In this document: positions 1 through 11,200 of the stretch, one piece after another
Layout: every line of letters begins with the position of its first letter
Position numbering within the stretch: the first letter of the stretch is position 1
From: Gautieria morchelliformis
Taxonomy: Eukaryota > Basidiomycota > Agaricomycetes > Gomphales > Gomphaceae
Length of the DNA stretch: 64,000 nt
Direction of reading: 5' to 3'
Assembly: GCA_015179125.1 (NCBI GenBank)
Contig: WHVA01000179.1
Location: forward strand, 1 to 64,000
Program-made: the position numbers and the translations under genes
The notes under the pieces: generated by a model
Databases searched by the model: none
What the model was told of the DNA's origin: nothing
The model's input: the letters and a program-made list of their open reading frames with translations, nothing else

Positions 1-409
1 GCCCTCACATGGGCATTCTTCACACGCCTCGAACACCTGCATCGTCTTGACCGCAGCAATCCTACACACCTCTGGCTCCTGCACCACCTATTTCTAGACC
101 TTCTGAACATGGATTGTCTCGCTTTTCAGAAGGAGTGGAATGTGCATCCACTGGCTGGGCCAAGTTTGCATGGCCAAAGCCCTTCGGTACGTAGCACTCT
201 CTTCAGAGGTCACTATAGTAACCTCTGACCAGGATCTGCGTTTCCTGGGTGAGACTCGCCAAGGAAAGCCAATAGATGAGATGACGGGTGTACACCCAGA
301 CCTCCTTCATCGATATTGCGGAACATATGGAGAATCTGCCGAAAATGGCCCGCACCAAACTGGGGCTGGTCATCCATCGGATGAGGATGAAACAGACGGT
401 ACTATACTG
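1..409 (+). pseudogene. Integrase-like transposon gene, 3' fragment (copy 1)
   Basis: The reading frame is open from base 1 (TWAFFTRLEHLHRLD.., then HLWLLHHLFLDLLNMDC) and, after a likely intron at about 184-222 (GTACGT..CTGACCAG), continues as DLRFLGETRQGKPIDEMTGV to a stop near 409. It matches residue for residue the C-terminal half of the fuller copy at 1445-1900 (FFTRLEKRHCLD, HLWLLHRVFLTLINDDC, DLRFIGETTSGTPVDDLTGV). The catalytic core would lie left of the window edge, so this entry is partial. The family is the integrase-core-like DDE protein that is widespread in basidiomycete genomes; this identity is from memory of the family. Two adjacent related copies suggest a nested or tandem transposon relic. 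Confidence 0.6.
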
Positions 410-820
410 TGAGGGCAACACTAATGACGAAGCCACAACCAAAGATACTCAAGGAGATAAGAGCCGATACTAGGACAATGACCAACTGTGTAGTGGGTAT
501 CCTCAGTTTATAACTCTACCAACGATAGATACATGGGGACTTGCCTGTGTAGTGGGTATCCTCAGAGATCAAGCTGAGGAAACGCCACCACACGGGCTAC
601 AGTCTTATAGCGCTGGCAAGGCTTACATAATAGGGGAGACGGAAACTTGTAGAAGGTTACGGAAGGTGACGGAATGTGACATGTGACAGAATGTGACAGA
701 ATGTGACGGAAGGTTATGGAAACTGACGGAAGGTAACGGAAACTCATGGAAGGAAATAGAAACTTGTGGAAGGAAATGCGTGAACCCTGACATATCCACC
801 GAAACACACTACGAAAGAAA
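410..820. repeat. Intergenic: 21-bp direct repeat and purine-rich degenerate repeat
   Basis: No gene seen. A 21-bp sequence beginning CTGTGTAGTGGGTATC occurs at 486-506 and again exactly at 545-565. From about 637 to 780 the plus strand is a degenerate purine-rich tandem array of short words such as GGAAGGTTACGGAA and GAATGTGACA, partly in phase at about 10-13 bp. It separates the two integrase-like copies. Confidence 0.6.
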
Positions 821-2368
821 ATGAAAGAGGCAGGGGTTTATAAGCGATTCACCGATCTCACAGACCACGACCTTGATATTCTGCTCCGACTTTTCAAGCG
901 ACATTGCCCTGAGTCAGGTCTTCGATATGTTATTGGCTTTTTGCAACACCACGGCCTCAGGATACAGAAGGAACGTGTCCGTGGTTCCTATGGGCGTGTC
1001 AATCCCCTTGGTCGAGCCCTCCGACGCAACAAGAAAATCGAGCGTCGTAAGTACACTGTCCCACGGCCCAACTTCGTTTGGCACTGCGATGGACACCACA
1101 AGCTTATTCGGTGGGGCATTGTCATACACGGTTTCATAGATGGGTTCTGTCGCACCATACGTCCTAATTCCCATGCTTGCAGCCGGCTCTTGTGTTAATA
1201 AGATGTAGATCACGGGGCTTCAAGCAAGCACAAATAACAGGGCATCCACAGTGCAGAAGGTATTTATGGATGCTATAGAACAATATGGAGTACCATCTCG
1301 TGTTCGCGGAGATCGGGGTGGTGAGAATATACAACTTGCGGTGTGGATGATTATGCACAAGGGCCCTGGTCGGGCTTCATTCATGTGGGGTTCGTAAGTA
1401 ACACACACTCTGTTTTTTATACTACCTTCTCTCATGCTCTACAGATCAACAAGGAACACAAGGATTGAACGGTTGTGGGTTGAAGTAGGAACGCAATTCG
1501 CACGTCGGTGGCGTGCGTTTTTCACTCGCTTAGAAAAACGGCACTGCCTCGACCCTTTGATTCCTTGCCATCTCTGGTTATTACACCGAGTTTTCTTGAC
1601 CTTAATCAATGATGATTGCCAGGCATTTCAAGATCAATGGAATCACCATCCAATATCAGGTCATAAAACAAAAAGCCGCAGCCCATTGGTAAGAGTATCC
1701 GGCCCTACTTAAACGGGCAGTTGGTCGCTGACTTGCTCGATCAGGATCTCCGTTTCATAGGTGAAACTACCTCAGGTACGCCAGTGGATGATTTAACTGG
1801 AGTGCATCGAGAAACCCTGGAGCGCTACTACGGTGTGGACACAGAATCTGGCGCGCACGCTCATGGCTTGTCTGGCGCTGGTCATCCGAGCGATGAAGAT
1901 TCGACTGACGCATTGAGTGATGCGTCAGCCACAAGGGATCTGCGCACAATGCCAGATGAATCAGATGCAGAATCAGATGCAGAGGAATTTACCACTCTGC
2001 AAAGGCAGATTGGCGCAGACCTGCAGGCCAACATCAAGCACCAAGCTGTCAAGGTACCACGTCACCAGAACCCATTTGACAGATTACCTCCCGCCGCGGA
2101 GGCGGCATTCTGGCGCGTTCTCCAGGAGCTCGAGGATACTGGCTTCCAGCCAAAGAACATGGGCGTCTTACCAGAGGAATGGGATGACGGGACCTACCCC
2201 ACACCCGAGGTGTTGACTGCAGGAAGAAGAGCAAAGGAGATTTCAGTTTGCCTGCCAGTGGATGTCTGGTTGCCTAGAGCGGTGGTTTGGGCGCGCAGCC
2301 TGCACGTGCTGAACCACATACTGTTCGAGCTGGATGACAGAGGTATGTTTTTCTCCTATTATGCTTGA
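821..2368 (+). mobile_element. Integrase-like DDE transposon gene (copy 2), nearly intact
   Basis: Four exons can be read: 821-1156, 1209-1393, 1445-1688 and 1745-2368. The first holds the N-terminal region and the catalytic Asp motif (FVWHCDGHHKLIRWG), then FIDGFCRT. The second gives ITGLQASTNNRASTV and the second Asp (VRGDRGGEN). The third gives the catalytic Glu (TRIERLWVEV), 34 residues after the second Asp. The last encodes the acidic C-terminal region (DLRFIGETTSGTPVDDLTGV.. to ELDDRG). Introns 2 and 3 have good GT/AG borders and keep frame. Intron 1 (1157-1208) would start AT instead of GT, so the copy is probably dead. Full-length relatives are longer at the N terminus. It is probably a DNA-transposon integrase, but no terminal repeats were identified. 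Confidence 0.65.
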
Positions 2369-2439
2369 GGTGCACAGTCTCTCAGATGTGTGTAGATTCT
2401 ACCTAACGCCTCTCGCTCCACTGCGCAGGCCAATCGCAG

Positions 2440-3100
2440 GCGATGTCTAACGTGCCCCACATGCCCCCTTGGCCGCGCCCACTACCACCGCCGCCACCGT
2501 TACCCGCGCCCTTCCCCTTATCCGCCCACCCTGCGCCTCCTCAGAGCCCTCTCCGCCGTGCAGACACCTGCGCACAGCTGCCACGGCCGTACTGGGAGGT
2601 GCAATACGCCGCCGCCACCGCACCCTTACCCGTGGCCACGGCACATCCGCGCACCCCAGCACATACGCCGCAGCCACCGCACCCTTACCCGCGGCCACGG
2701 CACATCCGCGCACGACACATCCGCGCACCCCAGCACATACGCCGCCGCCACCGCACCCTTACCCGCGGCCACGGCGCATCTGCGCACCCCATGGGCAGCA
2801 CATACGCCGCCGCCTCCGCGCCACCCACGCCCACTACCACCGCCGCCACCGCACCCTTACCCGCGGCCACCGCACATCCGCGCACCCCAGCACATACGCC
2901 GCCGCCACCCACAACAACTCCGCGCCACACACGCCCCGCATGCCCCCTTGGCCGCGCCCACTACCACCGCCGCCACCGCACCCTTACCCGCGGCCACGGC
3001 ACATCCGCGCACCCCAGCACATACGCCGCCGCCACCGCACCCTTACCCGCGGCTACGGCGCATCCGTGCACCGCACATCCGCGCCAACCGTAGTGGGGCA
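2440..3100 (+). repeat. GC-rich 59-bp minisatellite, open in all forward frames
   Basis: Units beginning CACCCTTACCCGCGGCCACG recur at about 2621, 2680, 2754, 2852, 2979 and 3038; two intervals are exactly 59 bp. A 15-bp partial duplication expands one interval, and a second block beginning CATGCCCCCTTGGCCGCGCC appears at about 2459 and again at 2939. Because 59 is not a multiple of 3, the unit is read in all three forward frames, and all three are open across the array (about 2443-3093, 2469-3125 and 2558-3193), giving Pro/Ala/His/Arg-rich peptides. Frame-independent openness points to a non-coding minisatellite. It begins 80 bp after the transposon gene and may belong to the same accessory block. 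Confidence 0.8.
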
Positions 3101-3655
3101 AGGGCAGGGAAACATGAATGGATAGAGGCGCTAGCAGATGCCGAAGAGGTCAGCAGCTCTTCTTACCATCGAGGGCACGATTGTGACAGCTGATCGGCTT
3201 CAGACATTTTCAACTCGTCGTGCTGAACGGGGCACTTGCGGGCGGCCAATGCGAGCGGCGGTGGGAGGAGTGTTGACGGATGGGCTTGGCCCATGCGTCA
3301 GCGACGAGGCGGGGGGCCTGAGGGCAGACTTCTGGTCTGCGCGCATGCATGGCTTCGCATGCGCACATGGGGTACGTGTGCCGTCAATGAGCGCACTACG
3401 CACATGAGGGTCGACTCATGTGTGTTAGAGCATGTACGACATCGTGTTTATCGTGTATTATAATGTGTATTAGCATGTGAACATGGTTTCTATGTACCTT
3501 GAGAGATCTAACTTATCCAAAATGCACCGGGTACAGACTAACGTGAAAATTTTCCATTTGCAGCTGGCCAAGAATCGATGACCGTGCAGCCCTGACCTTC
3601 TGGTTAATTCCCTCCACTACCTTCCACCTCAACCCACCTAAGAGCGTGGTCCTAA
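3101..3655. other. Intergenic stretch, nothing recognised
   Basis: About 550 bp between the minisatellite and the next gene. Short ORFs exist on both strands but none has coherent splice signals or recognisable protein features. The 3' part (about 3420-3660) is AT-richer and probably holds the promoter of the gene starting at 3656. Confidence 0.4.
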
Positions 3656-5167
3656 ATGCCCCCATGTGTCGTGTGCACGTACAAGACAGGTGGTGTGCCC
3701 TGCGACTGCCCCAAGTTCGAACTTCGACAGGACCAGGACCCGAACGAACCGTTCGTGTGCCGTGACTGCACACATGTCAAAAACTGGCATGAAGCAGACA
3801 ATCACATACCGGATAGCACCACAGTTCAGGCCATCATGAAGAACTGTGATGCTGCGCTCGAGGGTGTACAGAAGAACAAGCTCGGGAATCCAAGGATATC
3901 CAAGGATGAGGCGGCGCAGGAGGCTATAACCGGCTTGAAACGAGATGTGCAGAGTGAAAAGGCCAGTAAGAAAAAAGTGAGTACTCTCACCAACATGTCA
4001 GTCCCAATGGTGTTGATGATGCTGAAGACCACGCGAAAGCGTGACATCAAAGTGTCGACTCGCATTGAGGTGCGAGGAGTTATCATGCTCCCTGATGGCA
4101 TCAGTGTAAGACCTCCTTAGATAACCTGTCTAGAAGCTCACATTATGGTATAGGATGATGGTGAACTGAACAATGACGCAACACCAGATGGTGAAGTGGA
4201 GGGAAATTTGGAGAGCTGGGGCTTGGCTGTGCTAGGAGCGAAGGGGACACTTTGGTTTTGTGAAGAATGGAACAATGAACGCCTGGATGAATGGCTGCGA
4301 GAGATCCTGCCAAAGCCATTCAGTTTCCTGGACAACGAGTATGGCGTTCCTGCGGATGCTAAAAAATGGCACTGGCGTCTGCTGGAATCCTCACGAAAGA
4401 GATTGAAGAAGCATAGATTGGTTGCAGACGGATATGCCTTTAAGGAAGTGAAAGGAACTGCCGGTAAGGCTTGGACCGAGTACAAAATCTATATTGGTAG
4501 TTGATGCTACTGTCTCGTTCCTTGCCACATGAAGCTAACGTTGCATGTTTTACAGTATCTTGTCAACCTATTTCACCGAAGATCTATATGAATGAGTGGA
4601 ACACAGACACAGTCTCTTTGAGTCTGTTTGACGATTCGGACAGTGATCTGATAAATTCTCCGCGATCAACAGGCTTGACGGCCGCTGGCCAAAAACATTC
4701 AACAAGTGCGTAGACACATATTTGGAGTCGTCTGGTAGCTAATGGCTCACATTAGGCAAGGCTAGCCTTGGCAACCCCTCTAAAGGAAAAAAAAGAGCGA
4801 GGACACCAGGTATTACCATGCGTTTTATATATCTCACAACTGGCATGAATGACCACCGATGATTTAGATCCGACTGGTTCTATTTCTGACCATGAATCCA
4901 TTAACATAGGTATGCCATAAACTGCTAATAGGATATTTCAATAACAGCGGCACATCCAGGTGACCCGGATATATGGGTATGGGACGATGAGGATTTCCCA
5001 GAGCCGTCGTCTCTGTTGAGCGATGACAAATGGGCTAACAAACCTACCACTCGGTCCCAGACACAGGCATATACAGCCTCAACTTCGGCCCGACCAATCC
5101 CAGCCATTCGCATGAGAAGACACACCTTCGACAGTCCACCGAAGACGAAGGCAGACATATGGGAATA
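3656..5167 (+). CDS. Cys-rich multi-exon protein of unknown function
   Basis: The start MPPCVVCTYKTGGVPCDCPK gives a Cys-rich N terminus: CxxC, then CxC, then CRDC about 19 residues later, a pattern that could bind zinc (inference). Exons inferred by eye: 3656-3976, 4028-4105, 4154-4496, 4556-4705, 4756-about 4809, one small exon near 4870-4912, and a last exon of about 4948-5167. The first four junctions have GT/AG borders and keep frame. The middle exon encodes a basic segment (LLESSRKRLKKHR) and an aromatic-rich globular stretch (WGLAVLGAKGTLWFCEEWNN). The tail is acidic, then Ser/Thr/Arg-rich (WVWDDEDFPEPSSLLSDDKW, ending KADIWE). I recall similar expanded families in Agaricomycetes but no function. 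Its place next to transposon debris suggests a lineage-specific, expendable gene. Confidence 0.55.
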
Positions 5168-5643
5168 AGCCAGCCATTTGAATATTTTAGGGACTCTTTA
5201 GAAAATTGCCTATTTTTCTTAGATAGTCTATCCATAGACATAAACTTCAATGTTAAGAAGTTCCAATATCAATGAGTTGTGTGTTGACACAAAAGTGCGC
5301 ACAGGAAGTATCTAATGTCTCTAGGACAGCTTGGTTTAAATGTGCGCGAACGGCATAGTAAAAGTGCGCGCGTAAAATTTCTTAGTGCGCGCAAAGTTGC
5401 AACTTTGCGCTGACTAAAAAAAATGACTAAAAAAATTACTCAAAGTTTGCGCTAAATTTTAAAAGTGCATTTTGACCGTCATAGTATCAAGTTCAACATC
5501 CTTCTACAGTATGACTAAACCGATGAGTTTGATCGGAATGAATGACGGTTTGTTCTTGAACTTCCACTGCCATTTATTCAACAAATCTCTTCTAATTGAT
5601 TACTCCAACCATGTAGACTCTCAATAATGTATTAGGAATGAGC
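5168..5643. other. AT-rich intergenic stretch with GTGCGC motifs and a palindrome
   Basis: No gene seen. GTGCGC-type motifs recur at about 5294, 5342, 5364 and 5386 in an otherwise AT-rich background. They include a perfect 22-bp palindrome at 5389-5410 (half-site GCGCAAAGTTG), followed by two TGACTAAAAAAA-like runs. It probably also holds 3' regions of the convergent genes on both sides. Confidence 0.45.
5389..5410. repeat. Perfect 22-bp palindrome
   Basis: The two 11-base halves (first half GCGCAAAGTTG) are exact reverse complements with no spacer. It could be a remnant of a small transposon end or a binding site. Nothing else in the sequence decides between these. Confidence 0.6.
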
Positions 5644-7245
5644 TCAAGCATCTTCCATTAGTTCATCCAGCTCACGTTCCTCTTCTTCAGTCAAAGTCGA
5701 TGGCGGTGGTATATCGAGTACCTTTACTTGCGGCTCGCGTGTCTTAGTAGGCTCTGGGTTGAGAAAATCTGAAACAGTAAGGAGGGGGAGTCAACAATCC
5801 GAGACCTTACCGTCATTCGGCATATAAGACAGTATACCTTCTAATCGCCATCGACGCAATGTCGCATCTAAGCTTGCGCTCAAAATCCAAGCCTCAGTGC
5901 GGGTATTCCCATCTCGTTCAACGACCTGCATCCAAAGTCCAAGCGCGGTAACATCGTGCCAATGTGCGTCTATCTCGCCTAGTAACTCCGGCGAGTCCTC
6001 CGGAGCAGCGAAATCATACGCGTATAACCGTATTGCATCGCCGGATGCAGAGATAAGGTAGGGCTCTGCGAGGCTTGTCAGAGAGACAGGTAGAAGGGCC
6101 CTGACTGCGTTGGGATGCGCAATTGTATATGTTTTCAGTGGAACACCGGTGGGTGGCGACAGCGGAAACGGCTGGATGACAACGGACTCGTCGTTTGAGG
6201 CTGATAAGTTGGCGGAGACATGCAAACCGGTTAACAATGTCCTGACACGGCGTAGACTAAATAAATGCTCACCGCTCCACACAACACCGTTCCCCACCCA
6301 CAGATCATTCACACCTGTGCGGTGGCTGTACAACTCTGTTGTAAGTTTTGCTCTACAGCGCGGAGTGTCTCCATACTCGCGCTCAAGCTCCCAGACTTTG
6401 ATCACGCCCATGGTATCTGCTGTAAACAGAATACCGGACGTCTCATCCCTTGGTTGAAAAGCCAGAGCCTCAACAGGTCGAGTGTGCGCAGAGATGGAGC
6501 CTAACTGCACAAGTTGTTGAAATAGATCTGAAGAGAGATCCCTGCGACAATAACAGGCACCCTATGAGCAAGACATTATCATGTAGTGGCTTCTCACCAG
6601 AATCGTATGACTTTATCTGAAGATCCAGAAACTACGAGAGCTAGCGATGGGATGACGAGTAGTGCCTTCACAAAATCGCTATGAGCTGGCGTTGATGATA
6701 ATAGTGACTTGTCCTAGGGCCCAGACTTAGAACAGTGACCTCGAAACTACATGGACAACACCGACAGAGGTCCTCCACGCCTTGATTGACTAGTAGTACG
6801 ACTTGGCTTGAGTGGTATGCCAAAGACAAATTCGCGACTGACCTTGTCCCATGAACCAGTGAAAAGAACATCTGGCTCGTGAAAGGCGAGACATGTCACC
6901 GGTCCATTGTGACCTTTATATAACTGCAGGGTCTTTCCACTCTAAGGGAACAAACGTGAGCAGCAAGTAACTGCCCAGTAGCTGAACAAGGTCTAACCTC
7001 CAACGAGAGCCTTCTGACCACATGCCCGCTTTCTGCAGTCCATACCTCTGAACCTCTGACTTTGAAGCTTAATATTTTCCCTGGGAGTTCCAAAGGGGCA
7101 CCAAGGTCCTTCGTACGCCGTGCCTTCAGCTTCCGAGCCTTGCTAACGTGTCAAAACACTGTAAGGTTTTTCTCAGGTCACTAACTTCATCCTTCGCAAG
7201 CTCAGTTTCTGTCCGAAAGAAGTTGGACGTATCAGTGGTTTGCAT
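5644..7245 (-). CDS. WD40-repeat protein
   Basis: Read on the minus strand, exons are 7186-7245 (MQTTDTSNFFRTETELAKDE), 6998-7138, 6843-6941, then two short exons, 5813-6541 and a last exon ending at 5644. Every junction checked has GT/AG borders; the first three exons are exact codon multiples (20, 47 and 33 codons). WD-repeat signatures include GKTLQLYKGHNGPVTCLAF, VLFTGSWDK, HSDFVKALLVIPSLALVVSG, SGSSDKVIRFW, SISAHTRPVEALAFQ, ILFTADTMGVIKVWE and LSASLDATLRRW, enough for about seven blades. The C terminus is acidic (STLTEEERELDELMEDA). The fold implies a scaffold for protein complexes; no specific orthologue is recognised. One intron near 6750 would be only about 37 bp, so that junction is tentative. 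It diverges from the gene at 7350 across 104 bp. Confidence 0.85.
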
Positions 7246-7349
7246 CTGTAGTGGAGCAAACAATCCTGGTGGATCGAAATGACTAACAGCCACAAATCCG
7301 ATGTCCTCATGCCATTGGTCATTGGCGTCGTTGATTCGTCAGCAGGCCA

Positions 7350-8196
7350 ATGAGTCGACTTGCCTCCTTCAAAGGCCCCTCCTCGCCTTCCCCATCGTCA
7401 TCTCGCGCTCAACAGCCTAGCGTGCCATCTTCTCCATCTCGTGTTTCTGAGACCACCCATCATCGAAGAGTCAGGACGTTGCTCCGCGAACTGCACACCA
7501 TTGCACAGATTTGGGACGATCTTGTCCTCGTAGACGGTTTGACTGCCGCCCAAAGCCTCATCGATACCCGTACAGAGCTTGAGTATGTCTTGGTTGAGTT
7601 CCTTCTACTTTAAATGTCGAAACCTCATATTCCTTCTCAGCAATGATCTCACGCTTCTACAGTCTAAGAGTCTCCCACCCATGGGATTGGTAGCACCCAG
7701 GATTCTTCTAATGGAAAAAAGAATAAGTGAATTGGATTCGATTCTCCTGAAATTGGTGTGATAGCTCGCTACAATTTTCTTCATGGCCTAAACCCTTGGG
7801 TAGCAAAAACAGTTCGCCAGAATGACGACTGTGGTTGATAACCTGGAGTCTGTAGTCTACGAAGCCCACAAGACTAAGGGATGGAAATGGGTTCAAGGCC
7901 CTCTATGGTGCACGTGGACGTTGGAGAGATTTGGTATGTTATCCGGGCAGACGGTCTATCTCCTCTCAATGCCTACCGCAGCAACACATATACCCACTGT
8001 TCTTCCCGTCTACCACAGGTCCCTGTATCAAGTGCGAGAACATGTGTCAGACCTACGTAGCCATGAGTTGACTTTTGAGACTTCCCGGGACATCCTATCC
8101 AAGTGGGTTCACCAACCTTACTTGGAAGCTGGGGGCTGGTCAGACTGGGAAGATCTCTGTAGTGTCGAGGTAGAGCGATGGGATGCAACCAGGTAA
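7350..8196 (+). CDS. Conserved hypothetical protein, about 230 aa
   Basis: Four exons (7350-7582, 7641-7755, 7804-7933, 7982-8196) join in frame with GT/AG borders. The N terminus is Ser/Pro-rich (MSRLASFKGPSSPSPSSSR), followed by a predicted helical core: TLLRELHTIAQIWDDLVLVD, RILLMEKRISELDSILLKL, MTTVVDNLESVVYEAHKTKG, WKWVQGPLWCTWTLERF and YHRSLYQVREHVSDLRSHEL, ending WEDLCSVEVERWDATR. The charged amphipathic stretches suggest coiled-coil helices and a role as a complex subunit (inference). I do not recognise the family. It is convergent with SYF1, with only 43 bp between the stop codons. Confidence 0.75.
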
Positions 8197-8239
8197 AATT
8201 TTTAAAGCGTGAAATACATTGGTAACACTGGGCATACGG

Positions 8240-11200
8240 CTACATGTCCTCATCGTCTGATATGTGGATCTCCTCCGCGTTTTGGGCACCACTGACTTCC
8301 TGTGGTGCATCTTCGGACTCGCTGGTCCGAGTAGTGTGACGGGCTGCCACGAATCCTGAAGAAGTACCTGCATCTCTTTCTGCGGCTGCCATGGGGTCGG
8401 CCGTTTCTGTTGTAGCCGTCTCGGCGTCGTGAGACGTTCCTTGCCGCGCAGCCATTGCTTGAGCGGCCAAAAATGACGCCTCAGTGTTGAATTGAGCCTG
8501 AACACTTCTCTTGATACGCAGCATTTCACGGAAGGTATCCTCTGACCCTGTTTCGATTTCGAAGCTATTCCATTCCGACCAGAATTTTGGATCCACACGT
8601 GGGTCACAGAACTGTGAGGCGTGTGCGTAGATGGCACGCGCTCGATCGATCTCCCCCATTTTCCTTTCGAGACCAGCAAAACGCAAACACATTTGGGCTG
8701 TTTGTCTATTGGGCAAGACCTCGAGGGCGCGTTCATAGATCGGACGGGTGGCTGGAAGGCCGAAGTTGGCTGTTGCCTTGGCAATGTATATTGTGAACAT
8801 CTGACACGATCATTGAGCGAGGACTGGATTGTTGTAACTGAGCCATACCTCAAACTTGTCCTCATCCGCAACGGTTTGAGTGGCTCGATCATAGATACTC
8901 ATTGCGCGTTTAGCGAGGCCATACTCTTCCTCGAGTTGGCCATACATCAAAAACAAAGGTTTCGACATTTTAGGTGGACACTTCTCAAGTGCTTGTTCGA
9001 AGAGATCCCGCGCCCGTTCCAATTTAGTTCCGCCCTGAGTATCATGTTAGGACGGACAGGGAGATATAAACACAACCAGACTCACATAACGCTTCACAAA
9101 CTTCGATAAATAAATGTTCCAGAGTTCAAATGCTACCGGGAACGTGAAAAGCTCTACGCCTCGCTCATATACCTGCATAAAGTGATGAGAAAGTAAAATA
9201 AATCGGGAACCAATTGATAGTACCTTAAAACTTTCTTCAAAGTACATATTGTCCTCTAAAAACTGGGCGTAGTTAACCATGATCTGGAGATCTTTAAGAT
9301 ACTGCCCAAATCCACATAGGGACAACATACTTGTGCATTTGCGATGCGCAACTCAAGAATTTTGTCGTAAACGTTTTTCGTAGTCTCCACCGTGCCAATG
9401 GATTCTTCGATATCCACGTAGAATGACCAAAGCTTAAGGGACTTGAACAAACGTGCCTGCACAGGTAAAGACTATACAGGGGAATATCAATACACAAGCA
9501 TAAAATTTTTGAGATTGGAAAAACCTGGTCGTGGTAGTTTATTTTGGGATTCTTGGGTACGACGGCAGCCCGTTGCATGACCCGGATGGCTTCCTCGTAA
9601 TTTCTGAAAAAAGATGGGATCGTCTGTAAGACGTAGGATACAGATAATACTGACTCGTGACGAAGCTCGAGCTCGGACCATTCGCACCACACTTCCGCCA
9701 AATCCTCGACTGTCTTGAATTGAACCTTTGTAGCCTTCTCTAATATTTTTCGTGCGCTGTCCAAGTCTTTTTCTGCACTACCAGTGGCACCACCCTCCTC
9801 GTAGAACTTGGCGAAGTTGACATACAACCTATAAAAATTAGACGTCGCTCTCCGGGGACTGATGGTTTCAAGAGCTTGGGTGTAAGTCTGAACGATCTAT
9901 GCGAATCATGAAACAGAGGTTGTAAATACCCGCAAGATAACATTTGTTCATACCTTTTCATCGTCCTCTCCCCATAGTGCGATGCGTTTTTCCCATTCCT
10001 GGACATCATTGGGGTTCCGTCGTAGTAAAACATCGTTGACTAAGAATGGCCTCCTGTCCATCAGCTCTTCGAAGGATTTCATCATGCCGTCGAGCTCCTT
10101 TTCCGTCTCGTTGACGTCCTCGTCGTCGTCGTCGTCTGGATTAGCTAAAGAGTCCATAAGAGCACTTATCAGTGATTCAGAGAATTCAGCGTAGGCGTCA
10201 AAGATTTGCGTGAAATCACGAATAGTCAAAACGGTCGAGAGTCCAGCTTCAAACGTATCCTTCGCACGGTCGAACTCGGCCCGTTTTATCCAGTAAGTTG
10301 CAAGTCCGGTCCAGAGACGTCCAGCCTGATCCTTGTATACATCAAGACCATCTTTGTGCACTAAATTTTCGATATCAAGCTTGCTTGTGCTGGTAGGATC
10401 CTCGTCTTCGTCGTAGGATCCGACCTGAGCCCCACTTGGGGATAGAAGAATCGGCGGTCCCGCAAAACGAATGAGATTCCCGTTCGTGGAAACTGCCTCT
10501 TGAGCAGCCTCACTGGGGTTCTCTGCATTAGCTTTATCCTTCTCCTTGACATGGTTTCGATCTGCTTCCGCTGCGTCTATCCCAACCTCCTCTGCAAAGT
10601 TCTCCACGATGTCCAACCACTCTCCAAGTAGCTGATATGGGCTCTTGCCGTCCGGACTCACATACTCGCCACGCGCCGCTTGACGTGCTAGCTTCAGTAG
10701 CAGCTTAGCTGCTTCAAGTGGTCGCGGATTGGGGTTAGTAGGTGCTAGTAGAAGTGAAGTGTAGCGTTCCGTGACGCTGGGATCTACTGACAAATAGCGG
10801 CGGTAGACGGACACAACCGTATTTCCCGATTTAGTTTCAGCCCAAAGCAAGTACCTGGTCCATATGCGAGAATGTAGCGAGGGTGGAAGAGTACGAAGGG
10901 CTCGATCAAAAGTGCGTCGGGCGTGCGTGTGGGAGATGAGGGGAGGACACATTGGATGGAAGAATATGTTGAAGTAAAGTAGCCATAGACGAGGCAACTG
11001 CAGGAGCCTCAGTCGCGGTCTGCGAACTGCAAACTGAAGGAATTGCTCACATTTGGTAGATACATCAGAGCTCTCTCAAACGTTGCGATCAGAGCCTTCC
11101 ATTCCTGCCAACCTACAGTCCCGTCCAATCCGCCTTCCCACGTCAGGAACTCTGCCTTCTCATCATCAAGCGCATCCCTCATTTCCTGAAGCTTTTTTCG

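Noticed and set aside
2443..3193. Three long proline-rich ORFs as genes
   Set aside because: All three frames are open because of a 59-bp repeat lacking stops; none has frame-specific conservation.
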